DNA of 64,000 nucleotides from Arthrobacter pityocampae (GCF_002927275.1 NZ_PRKW01000006.1:124001-188000); one strand, 5' to 3'; shown: positions 46,107-54,720, numbered from the stretch's first letter. Numbers and translations: made by a program. The notes: generated by a model not told the origin, from the sequence alone.

Positions 46107-46960
46107 GTGCCGACCACGCGACGCCGGTGAGCGCGCAGGGCCTCCAGGCGATCGGCGCGCCGGTATCCGGAGTGGAACCGCAGAAGGACGCCGGCCGGAG
46201 CAGGACGGCCCGGCGCACCGGGGTGATCCTGCTCGGGCTCATCGTCCCGGCGCTGATCCTGCTGGCCTGGCACCTCAGCACGGCGTCGGGCTTCTTCCGG
46301 CCGTCGCAGCTCCCCTCGCCGGCGTCGGTCCTGGCGGCCGCCGTCGACCTGGCCCAGCGCGGCCAGCTCGCCCCGCACATCCTGATCTCCACCCAGCGCG
46401 TCGTCCTCGGCTTCGTCATCGGGTCCCTGCTCGGCGTCCTGGCCGGCGCACTGCTGGGCCTGTCCCGCCTCGCGGACGTCCTGCTGACCCCCACCGTGGG
46501 CGCGCTGCGCGCCGTGCCGTCCCTGGCATGGGTCCCGCTGCTGGTGCTGTGGATCGGCATCAACGAGGACTCGAAGGTCACCCTGATCAGCATCGGCGCC
46601 TTCTTCCCCGTCTTCACCACGCTCTACCTCGGCCTGCGGCACGTGGACCGCAACCTCGTCGAGGCGGCGCGGGCGTTCGGGCTGGGCGGTCTCCGCCTGC
46701 TGACCACGGTGCAGCTGCCCGCCGTCGTCCCGGCCCTGTTCTCCGGCCTGCGGCTGGCCCTCGCGCAGTCGTGGCTGTTCCTCGTGGCCGCCGAGCTCAT
46801 CGCGTCGTCGATGGGACTCGGCTTCCTGCTGACCGACTCGCAGCAGACGGGCCGCGTGGACCGCATTCTCCTCGCGATCATCCTGCTGGCCGTCATCGGC
46901 AAGACGACGGACGCGCTCCTCGGCATCGCCGAACGCTGGGCGGTGCGACGGTGGGCGTGA
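46103..46960 (+). CDS. ABC importer permease, SsuC-like
   Basis: 285 residues with six transmembrane helices (about 40-60, 95-118, 124-142, 152-172, 212-235, 250-272). The EAA loop V-E-A-A-R-A-F-G-L-G-G is near residue 192, and the R-A-V-P-S-L-A-W-V-P-L-L segment is typical of sulfonate/nitrate permeases. An N-terminal extension of 35 residues is polar. It overlaps the binding protein and the next gene, acs, by four bases each. Confidence 0.92.
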   Translation: MSADHATPVSAQGLQAIGAPVSGVEPQKDAGRSRTARRTGVILLGLIVPALILLAWHLSTASGFFRPSQLPSPASVLAAAVDLAQRGQLAPHILISTQRVVLGFVIGSLLGVLAGALLGLSRLADVLLTPTVGALRAVPSLAWVPLLVLWIGINEDSKVTLISIGAFFPVFTTLYLGLRHVDRNLVEAARAFGLGGLRLLTTVQLPAVVPALFSGLRLALAQSWLFLVAAELIASSMGLGFLLTDSQQTGRVDRILLAIILLAVIGKTTDALLGIAERWAVRRWA

Positions 46961-48957
46961 GGACGGGGGGCGCAAGAACGGTGGGCGCGGGCGCGAGCAC
47001 GGCGACGACGGGTGCAGGTCCGGGCGCGGACCCAGCCGACGTGCCACGGAAGGAGGCCGACGCCCGGGACGAGGCCGAGCGCCTCGCGTTCTGGGCCGAC
47101 CAGGCCGCCCGGCTCGAGTGGGAGACCCCTTGGCACACCGTGCACTCCTTCGAGCGGGCGCAGCCGCAACCGGACGGGACGCTCAGCATTCCCGCCATCG
47201 AGTGGTTCGCCGGCGGCACCCTGAACGTCGCCGTGAACTGCGTCGACCGGCACGTCCGGGCCGGGCGTGGCGCGAACGTCGCCCTCCACTTCGAGGGTGA
47301 GCCCGGGGACCGCCGCACCGTCACCTACGCGGACCTGCAGGACGAGGTGTCGCGGGCCGCGAATGCACTGCTGGCGCTGGGCATCGGGCGGGGAGACCGC
47401 GTGGTGATCTACCTGCCGGTCCTCGTCGAGACGGTGGTCATCACGCTCGCGTGCGCGCGGATCGGGGCCGTGCACTCGCTGGTCTTCGGCGGGTTCTCCG
47501 CGGAGGCGCTCCGCTTCCGCGTCGAGGACACCGGCGCGAAGCTGCTGGTCACCACCGACGGCCAGTTCCGGCGGGGCACCGCCGTCCCGGTGAAGGACAA
47601 CGCCGACGCCGCCGTGGCCGGGGCGGACAGCATCGAGCACGTCCTCGTGGTGCGCCGTACGGGGAGCGACATCCGCTGGACCGAGGGTCGCGACGTGTGG
47701 TGGCACGACGTCGTCGACACCGCCTCCCCGGACCACGCACCGGAGGCGTTCGACGCCGAGACCCCGCTGTTCATCATGTACACGTCGGGGACCACCGGGA
47801 AGCCGAAGGGCCTGGTCCACACCTCGGGCGGCTACCTCACCCAGGCGTCGTGGAGTTTCGAGCACCTCTTCAGCCACCCGGACCCGGCGCTGCGCGACCG
47901 TGACGTCCACTGGTGCACCGCGGACCTCGCCTGGGTCACCGCCCACACCTACGAGCTGTACGGGCCGCTCTCCAACGGGGCCACGCAGGTGCTCTACGAG
48001 GGCACGCCGAACACACCCCATCCCGGGCGCCACCTCGAGGTCATCGAACGCTACGGCGTCACGAGCTACTACACCGCACCCACGCTGGTGCGTTCACTCA
48101 TGGGCTGGTTCCCGGACGGCGTCCCTGCCTCCTACGACCTCTCGAGCATCCGGGTGCTCGGCACGGTCGGCGAGGCGGTCAACCCCGAGGCGTGGCGCTG
48201 GTTCCGCCGGAACCTCGGCCGCGACGAGGTGCCCGTCGTCGACACCTGGTGGCAGTCCGAGACCGGCGCCACCGTGCTCTCCCCGAGCCCCACCGACGCG
48301 GCCTTCAAGCCGGGGTGCGCGGCCCGGGCCCTGCCCGGGGTCAGTACGCGCATCGTCGACGAGGAGGGCAGGGCCGTCCCGCCGGGCGTCCAGGGTCTGA
48401 TCGTCGTGGACCGTCACGGCCCGGCCATGGCGCGCACCGTGTGGGGAAATCCCCAGCGGTATCTGGACTCGTACTGGCGGACGTTCGCCGCGCAGGGCTG
48501 GTTCCTGGCCGGTGACGGCGCACGGTACGACGACGACGGCGACACTTGGATCCTGGGCCGCGTGGACGACGTCATCAACGTCTCGGGCCACCGGCTGTCC
48601 ACGATCGAGATCGAATCGGCGCTCGTCGCCCACCCCCTCGTCACCGAGGCCGGCGCGTGCCCGGTCCCCGATCCGCTGACGGGTCACGCCATCGCGGCGT
48701 TCGTGGTGCTGGCGGCCGGCGCGGATCCGGACGAGGACGTCACCTCGACGCTCCGCGCACATGTTGCGGAGGCCATCGGGCCGATCGCGCGGCCGTCCGC
48801 CGTCGTCGTCGTCCCCGATGTGCCGAAGACACGCTCCGGCAAGATCATGCGCCGCCTGCTGACGCAGCTCTACGAGGGGTCGCCGCTCGGCGACACCACG
48901 TCCCTGCAGAATGAGGGATGCATCCCGGGGATCCAGGACGTGCTGGCCCGCCGCTGA
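46957..48957 (+). CDS. acs: Acetyl-CoA synthetase (AMP-forming acyl-CoA ligase)
   Basis: 666 residues. It makes acetyl-CoA from acetate, ATP and CoA. Motifs: Y-T-S-G-T-T-G-K-P-K-G near 272, V-D-T-W-W-Q-S-E-T-G near 428, W-I-L-G-R-V-D-D-V-I-N-V-S-G-H-R near 530, and the acetylation-site motif T-R-S-G-K-I-M-R-R near 628. The first 30 residues are low-complexity Gly/Ala/Thr, so a start at 46981 is possible; the GTG at 46957 overlaps the permease stop (GTGA) and implies coupling. That places an acyl-CoA ligase in a SAM-riboswitch operon. Acetate is the expected substrate, but a related short acid cannot be excluded. Confidence 0.92.
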   Translation: MRTGGARTVGAGASTATTGAGPGADPADVPRKEADARDEAERLAFWADQAARLEWETPWHTVHSFERAQPQPDGTLSIPAIEWFAGGTLNVAVNCVDRHVRAGRGANVALHFEGEPGDRRTVTYADLQDEVSRAANALLALGIGRGDRVVIYLPVLVETVVITLACARIGAVHSLVFGGFSAEALRFRVEDTGAKLLVTTDGQFRRGTAVPVKDNADAAVAGADSIEHVLVVRRTGSDIRWTEGRDVWWHDVVDTASPDHAPEAFDAETPLFIMYTSGTTGKPKGLVHTSGGYLTQASWSFEHLFSHPDPALRDRDVHWCTADLAWVTAHTYELYGPLSNGATQVLYEGTPNTPHPGRHLEVIERYGVTSYYTAPTLVRSLMGWFPDGVPASYDLSSIRVLGTVGEAVNPEAWRWFRRNLGRDEVPVVDTWWQSETGATVLSPSPTDAAFKPGCAARALPGVSTRIVDEEGRAVPPGVQGLIVVDRHGPAMARTVWGNPQRYLDSYWRTFAAQGWFLAGDGARYDDDGDTWILGRVDDVINVSGHRLSTIEIESALVAHPLVTEAGACPVPDPLTGHAIAAFVVLAAGADPDEDVTSTLRAHVAEAIGPIARPSAVVVVPDVPKTRSGKIMRRLLTQLYEGSPLGDTTSLQNEGCIPGIQDVLARR

Positions 48958-48988
48958 TGCCCCGTCCGAGGACGAGGCGTTAACAGAA

Positions 48989-49027
48989 GGAAGCGGCAGG
49001 AGCCCCGTCCAAGCTCCTGCCGCTTCC
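48989..49027. terminator. Bidirectional hairpin terminator
   Basis: A perfect 15-bp stem GGAAGCGGCAGGAGC / GCTCCTGCCGCTTCC with a nine-base loop, between convergent acs and the NlpC/P60 gene. Confidence 0.9.
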
Positions 49028-49048
49028 CGCGTGTGGTTCGTTCAGGTA

Positions 49049-49981
49049 TTAGCCAGCAACCCGGACGAAGGAGGCTCCCGGAAGATCCGAGAGGGGGTGC
49101 TGCATGGTGCCGTTGACGCCGTTCATGCCACCGCTGATGACCTGGCCGCCACCGACGTAGATGGCCACGTGGCCGCCGGTGATGACGAGGTCACCCGGTG
49201 CCGGGGTTCCCACGGTCGAGCCGAACTGGAAGAACTGCGAGGGGCCGAGATCGCCGACGGCGATACCGGCCGACCGCAGGGCCTTCTCGACCATTGCGGT
49301 GCAGTCCTGGGTGGTGCCGATCTGCGACTGGGCGGAGGCCACCAGGGTGCCGGCGACGCCGGAAGCAGGCGCGATCTTCTTGATGCCGGCGGACTGCAGG
49401 GTCACCTGCGGTGCCGGCGCCTGGGCGGGAGCGATGGCTGCGGCCTGCTGGACCGGCGCCGCGGGGGCGGCCGGAGCCACGAATGCGGCCGGTGCAGCCT
49501 GGGGGGCGGGCACGGTGACCGAGACCGTCTTCACGGAAGCCGCAGCAGCGCCGCCCGTGGGGATGGTGATGGTGTCGCCCGGGAAGATGATCGACGAGAC
49601 GGACAGGCCGTTCGCCGTGAGGAGGGCGTTCAGGTCGACGCCGTAGCGTGCCGAGACGGCGCCCAGGGTGTCGCCGGCGACGACGGTGTGCGTCGAGGCT
49701 GCGACCGTGGTCTTCGCGGCGGGGGCAGCCGGGGCTGCGACGGTGGCGGGGGCGGCCGGGGCTGCGACAGCGGCGGGGGCCGGCGTCGTGCTCTGGGCGG
49801 TGTACTCACCGGCGTTGGCGGTGCCCACGGCGGTGAGGGCGAGGCCCGAGGTGACGGCGGCGATGGCGACAGGACGGCCGACAGCGGCGGCGTGGGTCTT
49901 GGCTGCGCGGGACAGGCCCTGAAGTGCGAGGTTGCCCTCGACGTCGGCACGGTGGCGCGGTGAAGTGGTCTTACGTGACAT
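49049..49981 (-). CDS. Secreted LysM and NlpC/P60-domain cell-wall hydrolase
   Basis: 310 residues. The signal region covers about 35-58 (V-A-I-A-A-V-T-S-G-L-A-L, cleavage near A-N-A-G). One LysM domain (residues 97-142: T-V-V-A-G-D-T-L-G-A-V-S-A-R-Y-G-V) is followed by an Ala/Pro linker, then an NlpC/P60-type domain with Cys in T-T-Q-D-C-T-A-M-V near 230 and His in V-I-T-G-G-H-V-A-I-Y near 274. It should bind peptidoglycan and cleave stem peptides. GAGAGG precedes the start, and a c-di-AMP riboswitch fills the leader. Confidence 0.92.
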   Translation of the reverse strand: MSRKTTSPRHRADVEGNLALQGLSRAAKTHAAAVGRPVAIAAVTSGLALTAVGTANAGEYTAQSTTPAPAAVAAPAAPATVAAPAAPAAKTTVAASTHTVVAGDTLGAVSARYGVDLNALLTANGLSVSSIIFPGDTITIPTGGAAAASVKTVSVTVPAPQAAPAAFVAPAAPAAPVQQAAAIAPAQAPAPQVTLQSAGIKKIAPASGVAGTLVASAQSQIGTTQDCTAMVEKALRSAGIAVGDLGPSQFFQFGSTVGTPAPGDLVITGGHVAIYVGGGQVISGGMNGVNGTMQHPLSDLPGASFVRVAG

Positions 49982-49990
49982 GGTGTTGTA

Positions 49991-50200
49991 CCTCTCCCAT
50001 GCCTGCGGGGTGAGCTGTCGGGTTCGGATGGGAGTCACCCGGCCGTGTGCGTCACCCGTGGGTGCTGCGGTACGACTTAACCCCGAGGACGCCTGCAGGT
50101 TGCCCTGCGCGCCCGGTGGAACTGGTGGTTCCCCCGTCCCTGCCTTCGTGGTTGCGAACGAGTCCCGGACGACGGCAGGGCTCGGCAATCCGTCCAGGAG
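49991..50200 (-). promoter_or_regulatory. c-di-AMP riboswitch (ydaO-yuaA leader)
   Basis: Read on the minus strand, the leader contains GATTGCCGAGCCC, GGGACGGGGGAACCACC, GGGGTTAAGTCGTACC and, just before the gene, ATCCGAACCCGACAGCTCAC with CCGCAGGC. This last block is the highly conserved end of actinobacterial ydaO elements upstream of rpf and NlpC/P60 genes. c-di-AMP binding normally turns expression off. Boundaries are approximate. Confidence 0.9.
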
Positions 50201-50228
50201 CGCCCCACGGTCGCGGAGGCACTCGCTG

Positions 50229-50257
50229 ACAATACCCAGCACTTCGCCGATTTGTCA
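50229..50257 (-). promoter_or_regulatory. Promoter of the NlpC/P60 gene
   Basis: On the minus strand TGACAA, a 17-bp spacer and TATTGT lie just upstream of the riboswitch, predicting a start near 50222 and a leader of about 240 nt. Confidence 0.6.
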
Positions 50258-50286
50258 CATTTAGATAACGGGATGTAGGGTGCCCC

Positions 50287-50517
50287 TCAGCCGCGCAGGG
50301 CCCGCCAGCGACGAAGCGCGACAACCGTCCCGGCAGCACTGAGCGCGAGCAGCACGGCCTGCTGGACGTAGAACCCTTCGTCGCCCGTCCCTCCGGGGCC
50401 GCCGACGGCCACGAGGATGCTGCTCGCCAGGGTGAGCGTCAGCGCGACGCCGACGCACCAGAGGGTGTGCCACAGCCTCCGGTCCTGCGCCCGGTTCGCC
50501 GATCTCCAGTTCTCCAC
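50287..50517 (-). CDS. Small two-helix membrane protein
   Basis: 76 residues with two hydrophobic helices (about 15-38 and 50-68), a short Gly-rich loop (G-G-P-G-G-T-G-D-E) and a basic tail. No family recognised. The GTG start has TAGGGT exactly six bases upstream, the leaderless pattern seen at other genes here, which supports it being real. Confidence 0.6.
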   Translation of the reverse strand: MENWRSANRAQDRRLWHTLWCVGVALTLTLASSILVAVGGPGGTGDEGFYVQQAVLLALSAAGTVVALRRWRALRG

Positions 50518-50639
50518 CCCTCCACCCTAGGCGCCGCACCGCGGGTCCATGCCACCCCCGTATGGCGCCGTCCGCGCGCCCGCGCCTCACACGGGGACAC
50601 ATGGTTTGGTTCTGTGCCGGCCCGGTGTCAGACTCGACC

Positions 50640-50743
50640 CGACCATCCCGAGCGGCTGAGAGATCTGGCTCACTGACGCCGCAGCAACCCTGGCCTCCGC
50701 GTCCACGCGGCGACATGAGGGTGCTACTGCCAGACCGATGGAG
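50640..50743 (+). promoter_or_regulatory. SAM riboswitch 2 (S-box/SAM-I clan)
   Basis: It shares with riboswitch 1 the strings CCATCCCGAGCGGCTGAGAG, CCGCAGCAACCCTGG and GGGTGCTAC, plus the closing CGATGGAG, but has a short P3 arm. A promoter TTGGTT (50606-50611), 17 bp, CAGACT (50629-50634) predicts transcription from about 50641, the riboswitch edge. The Shine-Dalgarno of a leader ORF (GGAGGGAAGC) follows at once. Confidence 0.92.
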
Positions 50744-50749
50744 GGAAGC

Positions 50750-50833
50750 ATGAGCATTGCCACAGCCGCCTTCGGCTCCCGCCTCGATCCTCGATCCTTC
50801 GCACTCCCCCGATCCAGCAAGGCAGGTGCCTGA
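50750..50833 (+). CDS. 27-codon leader ORF coupled to metY
   Basis: ATG at 50750 follows GGAGGG with good spacing and opens a 27-codon frame, M-S-I-A-T-A-A-F-G-S-R-L, rich in Ser, Ala and Arg. Its TGA shares the A with the metY ATG (TGATG). The riboswitch therefore seems to gate translation of this leader, and metY would be translated by coupling or re-initiation. No Cys and no internal Met is present, so it is not a simple methionine or cysteine attenuator. The peptide itself may have no function. Confidence 0.6.
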   Translation: MSIATAAFGSRLDPRSFALPRSSKAGA

Positions 50834-52212
50834 TGGCAGAACGTTCCTTCGGTTTCCGCACGCGCGCACTCCACGCGGGCGGCACCCCCGACGCCACCCA
50901 CGGGGCCCGGGCCGTCCCGATCTACCAGACGACGTCGTTCGTCTTCAAGGACACCAACGACGCCGCGAACCTCTTCGCGCTGCAGAAGTACGGCAACATC
51001 TACTCGCGGATCGGCAACCCCACGGTCGCCGCGTTCGAGGAGCGCATCGCGTCCCTCGAGGGCGGGATCGGGGCGGTGGCGACGGCGTCGGGCATGAGCG
51101 CGGAGTTCATCACCTTCGCGGCGCTCTGCCAGGCCGGGGACCACATAGTCGCCGCGTCGCAGCTGTACGGCGGCACGGTCACCCAGCTCGACGTCACGCT
51201 CCGCCGGTTCGGGATCGAGACCACCTTCGTCCCCGGGACGGACCCCGCGGACTACGCCGCCGCGATCCGGGACAACACCCGGGCGGTCTACGCCGAGGTG
51301 ATCGCGAACCCGTCCGGCGAGATCGCGGACCTCGCGGGCCTCGCGAAGGTCGCCCACGACGCCGGCGTCCCCTTCATCGTGGACTCCACGCTCAGCACGC
51401 CCTACCTGGTGCGCCCCATCGAGCACGGCGCGGACATCGTCATCCACTCGGCCACCAAGTTCATCGGCGGGCACGGCACCACGCTCGGCGGCGTGATCGT
51501 GGAGAGCGGGCGCTTCGACTGGGGCAACGGCAAGTTCCCCATGATGACCGAACCCGTGCCCTCCTACGGCAACATCCAGTGGTGGGCGAACTTCGGGGAG
51601 TACGGGTTCCTGACCAAGCTGCGCACCGAACAGCTCCGCGACATCGGGCCCTCCCTCTCGCCGATGTCCGCCTTCCAGCTCCTGCAGGGGGTCGAGACCC
51701 TCGCGCAGCGCCTGGACGAGCACCTCGAGAACGCGCAGGCCGTCGCGGAATGGCTGCACGCCGATCCGCGGGTGGAGTACGTCAACTACGCCGGGCTCCC
51801 CACTCACGCGCACCACGAGCGGGCGAAGACCTACCTGCCGCAGGGTCCCGGCTCCGTGTTCAGCTTCGGCATCAGGGGCGGGCGCAAGGCGGGGCAGAAG
51901 TTCATCGAGTCGCTGCAGCTGGCCTCGCACCTCGCGAACGTGGGCGACGCCCGCACCCTCGTGATCCACCCGGGCTCGACGACGCACCAGCAGCTCTCGG
52001 CCGAGCAGCTCGCCGCCGCGGGCGTGCCCGAGGACCTCGTGCGCATCTCCGTGGGCCTGGAGGACCTCGAGGACATCCTCTGGGACCTGGACCAGGCCCT
52101 GGACATCGCGGTGAACGCCTCCGACGCCGCGTTCGAGGATCTACCGCAGGAAGCGGCCGGAGAGGACGACGACGACGCCTCGGCGTCACGGGCAGTGGGA
52201 GTGGGAGCATGA
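50833..52212 (+). CDS. metY: O-acetylhomoserine sulfhydrylase
   Basis: 459 residues. This PLP enzyme makes homocysteine from O-acetylhomoserine and sulfide. The start [21 protein letters not shown], the Y-S-R-I-G-N-P-T-V motif near 57, and the PLP lysine in [12 protein letters not shown] near 212 identify it. Length and the [13 protein letters not shown] insertion favour the MetY branch over MetB. The C-terminal 25 residues are an acidic tail. No metX is nearby. Confidence 0.95.
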   Translation: MAERSFGFRTRALHAGGTPDATHGARAVPIYQTTSFVFKDTNDAANLFALQKYGNIYSRIGNPTVAAFEERIASLEGGIGAVATASGMSAEFITFAALCQAGDHIVAASQLYGGTVTQLDVTLRRFGIETTFVPGTDPADYAAAIRDNTRAVYAEVIANPSGEIADLAGLAKVAHDAGVPFIVDSTLSTPYLVRPIEHGADIVIHSATKFIGGHGTTLGGVIVESGRFDWGNGKFPMMTEPVPSYGNIQWWANFGEYGFLTKLRTEQLRDIGPSLSPMSAFQLLQGVETLAQRLDEHLENAQAVAEWLHADPRVEYVNYAGLPTHAHHERAKTYLPQGPGSVFSFGIRGGRKAGQKFIESLQLASHLANVGDARTLVIHPGSTTHQQLSAEQLAAAGVPEDLVRISVGLEDLEDILWDLDQALDIAVNASDAAFEDLPQEAAGEDDDDASASRAVGVGA

Positions 52213-52718
52213 GCGGCACAGACAATACGACACAGGACCGGACCTGGGAGGGGCCGACGGCACCCGAACGGCTGAACCTGCTGAGGACTGCGCGATCGGT
52301 CGCGATCGTCGGCGCGTCGGACAAACCCTCGCGTGCGTCCTACTTCGTCGCGACCTACCTGCAGTCCTCCTCCCCCTACCGCCTGTACTTCGTGAATCCG
52401 GTGGCGAAGGAGATCCTCGGCCAGCCGGCCTACGCGTCGCTGAAGGACCTGCCGGAGGTGCCCGACGTCGTCGACGTGTTCCGCCGGCACGACGACCTGC
52501 CTTCGGTGCTGCAGGAAACCCTCGACGTCGGTGCGAAGACACTCTGGCTGCAGCTCGGGTCGTGGCACGAGGGCGTCGCACGCGACGCCGAGGCCGCGGG
52601 CCTGGACGTGGTGATGGACCGGTGCATCAAGATCGAGCACGCACGCTTCCACGGCGGGCTCAACCTCGCCGGGTTCAACACCGGCGTCATCTCCTCGAAG
52701 CGGCAGATCACCTCCTAG
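52209..52718 (+). CDS. CoA-binding domain protein (paralogue 2)
   Basis: 169 residues, a single CoA-binding domain: V-A-I-V-G-A-S-D-K-P-S-R near 33, Y-F-V-N-P near 60, G-A-K-T-L-W-L-Q-L-G near 108, and D-V-V-M-D-R-C-I-K-I-E-H-A-R. It overlaps the metY stop by ATGA, so the pair is cotranslated. Its stop overlaps the convergent stop of the next gene within a CTAG. It is more divergent and longer than paralogue 1, with an extra C-terminal N-L-A-G-F-N-T-G-V-I. Confidence 0.92.
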   Translation: MSGTDNTTQDRTWEGPTAPERLNLLRTARSVAIVGASDKPSRASYFVATYLQSSSPYRLYFVNPVAKEILGQPAYASLKDLPEVPDVVDVFRRHDDLPSVLQETLDVGAKTLWLQLGSWHEGVARDAEAAGLDVVMDRCIKIEHARFHGGLNLAGFNTGVISSKRQITS

Positions 52719-54082
52719 CGGAGGCCGGACGCTCCCGCAGGACCAGCGGCCGGGGCTGGTGCGGGCACGGGCGCCTGCTCCTCCGCCTCGGGGTTCTCCG
52801 GGGCCGGTGCGGGCGCCTGCTCCTCCGCACCGCGGGTCTCCGCGGTCGGTGCGGGCATCGACGTCGACGCCCCGGCTCCGGGGTCCCCCGAGGCAGGCCG
52901 ATCGGGGTCCTCGGGCGCGGAAGGGATGCTCCCGGGGTCGCCGGCCGGCGCGAGGAGCCAGGCCCTGCCCGGCGCGGCAGGCGTGTTCTCCGCGGGCGAT
53001 GCACCCGCCCCCTGCGACCCGGCATCCAGGCCGCCCGACTGTTCCTGCCCAGGCTGCCTCATCTGCCGGACCTCGTGACCCGACTTGTCCGCTTTGCCGT
53101 TCCCGGACGCCGGGCTGTGAGGCGCCTTCCCGCTCCCGGGAACCGGCGCCCCCGGAGTGTGGCTTCCGGGCGCGGGGCTCTCGGGCGCACGGCTCTCGGG
53201 CGCACGGCTCTCGGGCGCCGGGCTGTGAGGCGCCGGCGCCGAGCGACGCTCACGCCCGGGCGCCGGCGCAGATCCTGCCGGGGCGACGGGGGACGCTGCC
53301 GCCCGTGGGACGGCGTGAGGAGCCGCGGCCGGGCCAGCGACGGGGTCCGCGACGGGCGGCGCCTGGCGGGCAGGGACGGCGGCAGGGGGCACCACAGCAG
53401 GCGGCGGGTCCGCGCGCTGCACGGTGTCCCCTGGAGCCCGTGGCGCGGTGTGCACCGGACGGCGCGTCGCAGGCGCCGCGGACGGCCCTGCCTCCACTGC
53501 GGACGGACGGGCGCCGGCTGCGGACGGAGGGGCGTCGGCGGCCCGGCCCACCGCGACCGACGGGGCCGGACGCGAGGGGTCCGCGACCGACGGCGACGGA
53601 ACCGTAGATGGCTCGGTGACCGACCGCGACGGTGCCGGGACAGCGGTCGCGTGCGACGGCGCCGGGATTTCCGCTGGGGTGACGACGCCGCGTCCGCCGT
53701 CGTCCGGCCCCGCCATCGCGCCGGGAAGAGGCTGCGCCCGATCGGCACTGTCCCGGATGGTGAAGCGGGCGATCGATTCGACGGCCTCGGTGAGGCCGTC
53801 TGTGAGATGGAACGTGCCGGCGGCAACGCCGGACATGCCGACCCCCATGGATACGGCCAGGGCTCCTCCGATGAACGTGATCCGCCGTTTGTTGCGGCGG
53901 GCCGGTGGTGCCTTGCCGCCGGCGGCCATCAGCTGGGCGAGTTCGGCGGTCACCTCGGGTGCAGGCCCTGCCCCGAGGGCGCCGATGGTCTTCACGGCGC
54001 GCACGAGGGCGGGGTCCTCGGCGATGCCGGCCTCGTCGAGGAGATGCAGCACGGCGTCCGGCGGCGTCTCACGTCCAGTCAT
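52715..54082 (-). CDS. Single-pass membrane protein with long Pro/Ala-rich outer region, likely anti-sigma partner
   Basis: 455 residues. A cytoplasmic helical part (1-65) is followed by one transmembrane helix (about 68-90) and a short conserved segment (H-L-T-D-G-L-T-E-A-V-E-S-I-A-R-F). The last 330 residues are Pro/Ala/Ser-rich, with imperfect repeats such as A-P-E-S-R near 283-300. It overlaps the sigma factor gene by four bases. The zinc anti-sigma motif H-x3-C-x2-C is absent, so this is an anti-sigma-like assignment from context. Confidence 0.65.
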   Translation of the reverse strand: MTGRETPPDAVLHLLDEAGIAEDPALVRAVKTIGALGAGPAPEVTAELAQLMAAGGKAPPARRNKRRITFIGGALAVSMGVGMSGVAAGTFHLTDGLTEAVESIARFTIRDSADRAQPLPGAMAGPDDGGRGVVTPAEIPAPSHATAVPAPSRSVTEPSTVPSPSVADPSRPAPSVAVGRAADAPPSAAGARPSAVEAGPSAAPATRRPVHTAPRAPGDTVQRADPPPAVVPPAAVPARQAPPVADPVAGPAAAPHAVPRAAASPVAPAGSAPAPGRERRSAPAPHSPAPESRAPESRAPESPAPGSHTPGAPVPGSGKAPHSPASGNGKADKSGHEVRQMRQPGQEQSGGLDAGSQGAGASPAENTPAAPGRAWLLAPAGDPGSIPSAPEDPDRPASGDPGAGASTSMPAPTAETRGAEEQAPAPAPENPEAEEQAPVPAPAPAAGPAGASGLR

Positions 54083-54633
54083 TGCGCTTCCGATTCATCG
54101 AGGTGAACGAGTTCCTTCAGCCTGAGCAGTCCCCGCCGTTGCAGCTGCTTCACTGATCCTGCCGATTTCCCGAGGATCTCCGCGACCTGGTCGATCGGCA
54201 GCTCCGCCACGATCCGCAGGAGGATGACCTCGCGCTGGTCCGGGCTGAGCTGCTCGAGCAGTCCACCGGCCCCGCCGAGGTCCAGGTCGCGGAGCGCGAC
54301 CGCCTCCGCGGAGTCGGCGGTCCGGGGATCGCCGTCGACCTCGTAGCCCACCAGGACGGGCGCCCGTGTTCTCTTCCGCACCTCGTCCACGAGGCGCGCG
54401 TGGGCGACGGAGAAGGTGAACGTGCGCAGCCCCGGCAGCCCTCCCGTGACCGACTCCAGCCTGGAGAAGACCGCGAGGAAGACTTCCTGGGTAAGAGCCT
54501 CCGGGTCCGCGGACCCGCGTCCCACGAAGTACCCCAGGACGGCGGGACTCAGTGATTGGTAGATCAGGGACAGGGCCGCGGGTTCGCCTGTCTGAGCGCG
54601 GGAGAGCGCATCGTCAGGCAGCGTCGAGACCAC
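54079..54633 (-). CDS. RNA polymerase sigma factor, ECF-like
   Basis: 184 residues. Region 2 contains A-L-T-Q-E-V-F-L-A-V-F-S-R-L near 45 and F-T-F-S-V-A-H-A-R-L-V-D-E-V-R-K-R-T-R near 75-90. Region 4 has L-S-P-D-Q-R-E-V-I-L-L-R near 132 and I-D-Q-V-A-E-I-L-G-K-S-A-G-S-V-K-Q-L-Q-R-R. This is a standard group IV layout. GTG start. The downstream overlapping membrane gene is its likely regulator. No target promoter motif could be assigned. Confidence 0.92.
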   Translation of the reverse strand: MVSTLPDDALSRAQTGEPAALSLIYQSLSPAVLGYFVGRGSADPEALTQEVFLAVFSRLESVTGGLPGLRTFTFSVAHARLVDEVRKRTRAPVLVGYEVDGDPRTADSAEAVALRDLDLGGAGGLLEQLSPDQREVILLRIVAELPIDQVAEILGKSAGSVKQLQRRGLLRLKELVHLDESEAQ

Positions 54634-54720
54634 GTTTCATCTATTCCTTGTTCGAGCGGGACGGCGTCACCATCGTAACCGTCGCCTCCCGACCGGGCCG
54701 GGAGCCCGCCGTGCAGGTGC

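Noticed and set aside
50750-50833. Leader ORF as a classical Met/Cys attenuator
   Set aside because: The peptide contains no Cys and no Met after the start, and no terminator/antiterminator pair is seen after it.
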